64,000 nucleotides of DNA from the NCBI GenBank assembly GCA_001949185.1, contig BDGG01000016.1, positions 372,001 through 436,000 of the forward strand. Reading direction: 5' to 3'. Positions 59,559-64,000 of the stretch are shown here, in pieces. Source of the stretch: Ramazzottius varieornatus (taxonomy: Eukaryota > Tardigrada > Eutardigrada > Parachela > Ramazzottiidae). Each line of letters begins with the position of its first letter. Within the stretch, counting starts at the first letter, position 1. The translations under genes were made by a program, and so were the position numbers. The notes below the pieces were generated by a model. It searched no databases. It was not told the origin of the DNA and saw only the letters and a program-made list of their open reading frames with translations.

Positions 59559-61456
59559 CTTAAACTGTTTTTCTGATGGATTTGTTTTTACTCGTACCTT
59601 CTTTTGTTATATTTCGCACTTTGAAAAATTTAAGGAAAGACGGTAGACCGTCATGACTGTATTAGCAAGCAGCATTTGTAGTAAGATTTTACCTTCTGTT
59701 GTCAAGCATTACACCCAGAGATACCCGCGCACTTCTTTTTTGGTCTTAACAAACTTTTGGACGAATCGAGGTTTGCAGATAGTAAAAGATTGTCCTGTCA
59801 ACCGTTATGGTTCGGATTCCATTCTGGAATTATACATAGGGGGTTCAACAATTTTTCAAGCTGTGTTCACCAGAAATTTTGTAGTCGTTCGATCTATGCA
59901 GCTTTTTTGCTTGAGTATAGAGTAACTTCTGGGCAACACGACACAATTAGAGTCTAAGCTGGGAAGTCATTCGTTGAAAAAATTTTGTAAAGTGAATGAA
60001 GGGAGGTTTTTTCAGGGCTCCACGTTCTAGGCGAAGTTATGTAGTTTCTTCCCCATTGTACGTTTGAGTTCGACTTCAGCTCTGGATGAAAGAGGGATGT
60101 CTATTGACTAGTTTAAGCAGAGGGAAGTCAAGCCTGACTGCTGTCAAGGCTCGAGAAAAAATTTCATTTGTGCGCCAAGCGAAAGTGCGCAAGTGAAACG
60201 GGGAAATTCCACCTGGTGCGCTGCCAGATCACCAGCTGGATTTTGAGAACTTTTCTGTTTCCTCCACCGTGTTTCTACTTCTGATACAAGTAGGCTTTCC
60301 CTCTGTATTCCCTTCACACTCTAGTTGCTTTTTGTCGAACCGCTAAAAATTCATCTATCGCAAATATTCGAAAAACTGCTTTTCCACGATCGGCGCGGAT
60401 AACGCGAGAATAACATAACGAAATGCGCGAGTTTGCGAGGAAAATCGAAAAACGATTTTTCGCATCTTTTGAAAAAATTGTTTCTCCTCCTGTTCGAGTA
60501 CCAGGTACCTCATCTTTTGAGGATAGTGATTAGAAAAGATGTTCCATCTTTCAAAAGGGTGCTCTGCAAAATAGCACTTTCAGGTGGACTGTGCCTTAAA
60601 ACTTATTGAACCCCCTATGTTGCTTTTCATCTTAACAGAGAACTTTGAGCTTTAGGGAACATGTAAGCAGTATTAAAACTGCCGCTTTAGCTGTCAAGCG
60701 ATATTCGACTTCTGGCAAGCTATCTCCTCACTCGTACCTATGTATCTCGAGCCACGTAACCCAAGTAACCCCCATCTTCCAACCGATAAAAGGGTAAATT
60801 AATAGTGGCACACATTGTTACGGTACAAGCTGTTTGGTTTCAAAGTTCTCGTGTGGTCACACACCGCATGTTGTCCCGGAACCTTTGGACATTGGAAACA
60901 CGCAGAATGACGCCAATGATGTAGTTCCGTAAACAACAACTGTTGTCGAGGTTCAGAGTTCTCCGGTTCAGCGAGTGGGAAGACGAGACAGTTACGTGAA
61001 AGCTCGTAAGGTTTCTCACGATCATCTTCGAGACGATCGGTTACTGCAGAGCCTCAGTATTTTGCGGGACCTCAATAATGGCTCACATCTGAACGGTCCA
61101 GCCTGGTACACCCTTGCTTCATAATTTGGACAGCGCGCTCAGCGCCAGATAAAATGACTATTGACACCAAAAGTTCAACTGCGGGGTCGCTTTATTCCGC
61201 TGCAAGTACAGCAACGAATAATACGAGTTCACCAAGTGCGACAAAACTCGAATCATGTGGTAAAATAGCGAATGAAAGGGAGCTCATAATGAATCTATCA
61301 GAAATTTCACCCACCTCTGGCCTTATGTACAATATCGCAATATACAACATATGGAAAAAAGATGCCAAATACCGGAGTGAAAATTCTAAAATATACTAAA
61401 ACCAAAGAGCCAACTATCCATCCGTAGATACTTCATCTTCGCCACGTTGGACACGC
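59559..61456. other. Intergenic region, convergent 3' ends
   Basis: THOC2 and the next minus-strand gene converge across 1.9 kb. I see no supported exon. The open frame at 61154-61399 is Ser/Thr/Asn-rich and short, without other support. A lone TAGTGGCACAC at about 60813 could be half of a palindromic element. Confidence 0.4.
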
Positions 61457-63778
61457 TCACACGCAGTTCCACTCGCCGTCCGAATCCCACTCCTCAGGAT
61501 TAGGCACCACCTCGAACTATAAAATGTAACATCCGTTAGCCAGCATTGCACATTTGACACTAACACTTGAACAAGGATACAACTTTACTTACAGCGTCGA
61601 TATCGCTGTTCAGCTCGCACAAGGCGGCTTCCAGTTCTTCCTTGTCGAAGACCACTAGCGAGTTGTGGTCTGTGCTGGGCGTGATGATGGTGAACTCTTC
61701 GCTGAGTGCGGACTCTGGACGAAGAGGCAAGTCCCACAAAGCGTTCAACAGCTGCGCTCGAACACTTTCGGTATTCTCCATCATGATCCCCTCGTCCTTC
61801 TCCAACGATCCGCAGACCGTCTTGCTCATTTCATCGTCTCCTTCTTCTTCTTGCTCCTCGTCATTATCTTCGGCAGAGTCGTTCTTGACAACTTCATATA
61901 CCTACAATCGTCAAACAGACAATGAGATACCAACTTGAAAATGTTTAGCGGGTCGAGTAAAATTCAATATTACGGCAGGCCGCACCCTGTAGAATCCTGG
62001 TCATATGCAACGGTCACTGTATCAGTTTCGCCGCTATGGCCTGCCAAATTTCAGATGTTTCATCGTGATTTTCATTTACCTGTTGTTCGACTTCCTTCGG
62101 CAGAGTTTCGTTGTGTTCGAACATCTTGGAGCTGCACATGCTATTTTCGACCGACCAGATGGCTCCTTCGAGATTTTTGCGGACCTTGTCTACCAGTTCA
62201 GCCAAAGTCGGGTCCTTGGGCAAGAATGGACTTTGAGCTACTGGCTGGGCGGCGTTCTCATGTTGGAATTTTAGAACGGAGGCTCGCAGCTGCACCGAAG
62301 GCGCTGGCTGCGGACGCCTATCTCCACCTTCCGGAACTCGGCGAACAAGCTCGTCCGATCGAAACTTGTTGATGGCAGGTCGGCTGGGTTCTGCACGTCC
62401 GCCAAACTGCAACAAAAAAGACACTGGTTCACCGGAAGCTTTTCGAGGTTACGAACAGCAAAAACGTCAATCAGCCATACCCTGGCTGCCAATCAACCCA
62501 TTACACTCGAAAATAGCTGACGGTCAGCCAGAAACGCAGCCAAAGGTGAATGGAATCTCGGCATACGAATTCAAGATTTTTGGGGGATGAAAACTTGCGC
62601 CACTTGGAAAAATGTTAACGGTCTTGTAAAGGTAAACAAAATCTGACCGATGGCGAAATTCCTCAGGCTATACAATATCCGAATGTAGAAAGTGCTTCCC
62701 AGCCCGTGATCAAATCTGATTGGTTTGGTGTGCCTGCACAAGTTCCCTACGACTGCAATAGTGTGTCCACAACTGCTAGTCAAATTTGACCACGGGCTGG
62801 GAAGCACTTTCGACATTCGGACATTGTGTAACCGTCTATGACGTCATGAAACTCAAATCAGTTTTCAACTTTAGTCGCCATGACGTCACAGCGGCCATTT
62901 TGCATTTGTCAGCGAAATTTGCAGCCCCTGCTTCTGCCGGAAGTCTATTGCTTGTGGACTTTGTTTCCAGAATCCGGATTTCTACTATGACGAAATATCC
63001 CCACAACAACAGCACCACAACAGAAGCACGTGCTACGCTGGTGTGAGTCGACTCCGAGGTTCAACGAACATACTGGTTATGTAAAACGGCAAGCCATAAA
63101 AGTGAAGTTCAGTTGGCTCCAGCTTTATCTCAAGCTCAGCCGTTTCTCAACATACCCACGCCTATGACCGCGTGGAGGCATTACAGAAACTCGACAGCAG
63201 TTTATCGAACCGTAACCGCGAGAAACCATGATAGACACGAACCTGACCTAACTTGATTGCGGACGCAAAAAAATCAATAAAAGAAGCAACGTACATTTTC
63301 GTCATCGAATCGATGAGCGATGACCAGGTTGCCGTCCTGTCGCCAGCGAAGTTGACCACCTCGACTCTCTGCCCGTCCACCCATTAGACCTGTAAGGATA
63401 CAACGGAAACATGGGGTTTAGGCGTGACATTGTGATCGACAGAAAAGCGTAATCCTCGAGCAGATGGTACGGAAAAAGACAGACTCCAGAGAGATTATGT
63501 GCAGTTGAACTCGTAGCCTAAACTTGAAGGTAAATAGAGCGATGGACAACTTTAGCTTCTTATTAGCATTTCTTCCGCCTTCTCGGAATAAAGTCCAGTG
63601 CAGCGAAGGGCTATTTAAACGGGGTCAGGCAAACTGTCGGGACGGCAGTTGGAGCCTCCATTCTTCTTACCGTTTTCCTTAATCAGAATTCGTATGGGTT
63701 GCGAAGGATGTCGTCGTGAAGCCAAAGCTTGGTGGAGATTGGCATCCGACTGAATCGCGAAGAAGTTATTGTAGTCAT
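61457..63778 (-). CDS. PB1-like protein with C-terminal LIR-like motif, 5' partial
   Basis: Exons in transcript order: 63778-63671, 63389-63295, 62406-62080, 61901-61593, 61516-61457, joined in phases 1, 0, 0, 0 and ending at TGA. The 5' exons lie further right, probably beyond the window. The first exon (FFAIQSDANLHQALASRR then IRILIKENG) resembles the second half of a PB1 domain, with an acidic/aspartate turn and a terminal strand, as in p62-type autophagy receptors. The middle is Pro/Glu-rich and contains AELVDKVRKNLEGAIWSVEN. The penultimate exon has an acidic run (EDNDEEQEEEGDDE). The protein ends FEVVPNPEEWDSDGEWNCV, whose EWNCV after acidic residues fits an LC3-interacting W-x-x-V motif. 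No ZZ or UBA domain was seen, so an autophagy role is inference. The large intron 62407-63294 holds two palindromic repeats. Confidence 0.55.
62583..62620. repeat. Palindromic element, copy 31 (right half)
   Basis: In the large intron of the PB1-like gene. Only CTTGCGCCACTTGG and the adjoining AAAAATG remain. Confidence 0.5.
62671..62829. repeat. Long inverted repeat, third family
   Basis: Left arm about 62671-62720 and right arm about 62780-62829 are reverse complements with few mismatches. Shared blocks are TCCGAATGT, GAAAGTGCTTCCCAGCCCGTG and TCAAAT. The loop is about 60 bases. It lies inside the large intron of the PB1-like gene and resembles neither other palindromic family. Confidence 0.75.
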
Positions 63779-64000
63779 CTGCCAGAGAAGACACCACAAA
63801 TGTCACAACGTTCTCAAATCGAAAAACTCCACCCCGAATAACTCGCGCAGAGCGCCAAACACAGGACGGCGTGAGAACGCTTGACAAATAGCATACAACA
63901 CACTACTCCACTGACGTCATGAGCAAAAACGGCTAACCACCTGCGCGAATTGATCGAGGTAGATAGTTCGGTGTTCTTGGATAACTAGGGTTCGCTCGAC

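Noticed and set aside
1-64000. CRISPR arrays, rRNA genes, bacterial operons or viral insertions
   Set aside because: I saw no regularly spaced direct repeats, no rRNA-like sequence and no viral or reverse-transcriptase-like protein in any frame.

Overview
The window is nuclear DNA from a multicellular animal. It holds intron-rich genes with conserved animal proteins (chordin, castor/CASZ1, a cholecystokinin-type receptor, the nucleolar factor NOC2, THO subunit 2, TCP11, a ciliary dynein regulatory complex protein). Splice sites are canonical GT-AG with one apparent GC-AG, many introns are only 55-200 bases, and genes are packed on both strands. This suggests a small-genome invertebrate. A tardigrade or similar compact ecdysozoan is plausible, but the sequence does not prove it. 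Gene models below were built by hand by joining exons with matching phase and family alignment.

Layout: 1-3474 has no recognised gene. A chordin gene (+, 3475-9040, first exon not found) is followed by an unrecognised membrane/coiled-coil gene (+, 10222-12181), a castor/CASZ1 zinc-finger gene (+, 15594-22903) and an R3HCC1/R3HCC1L-like gene (+, 23459-25392). A CCK/sulfakinin-type GPCR lies on the minus strand (28295-25788). A gene-poor stretch of about 5 kb follows, then an F-box-like gene (+, 33518-34560), NOC2 (-, 38121-34861), a TCP11-family gene (+, 38791-41028), a DRC3-like leucine-rich-repeat gene (-, 44020-41293) and a small unrecognised two-exon gene (-, 45345-44537). After that come a decayed ABHD11-like pseudogene (-, about 47340-46790), an F-box/WD40 gene (-, 49849-47721), THOC2 (+, 50744-59558) and the 3' part of a gene with a PB1-like exon and a C-terminal LIR-like motif (-, right edge to 61457).

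The genes do not form one pathway. They mix extracellular signalling (chordin, GPCR), transcription control (castor), mRNA export (THOC2), ribosome biogenesis (NOC2), ubiquitin ligase adaptors (two F-box genes) and sperm/cilium functions (TCP11, DRC3). NOC2 and TCP11 are divergent over 0.67 kb. F-box/NOC2 and TCP11/DRC3 converge with 3' ends about 300 bases apart.

The most striking non-gene signal is one family of about 100-120 base palindromic elements. I count 31 copies, about one per 2 kb, 23 of them in introns and none in an exon I modelled. The paired core is AAGTGGCGCAC ... GTGCGCCACTT, with outer arms resembling a terminal inverted repeat. Two other, unrelated palindromic elements lie at 38222-38407 and 62671-62829.
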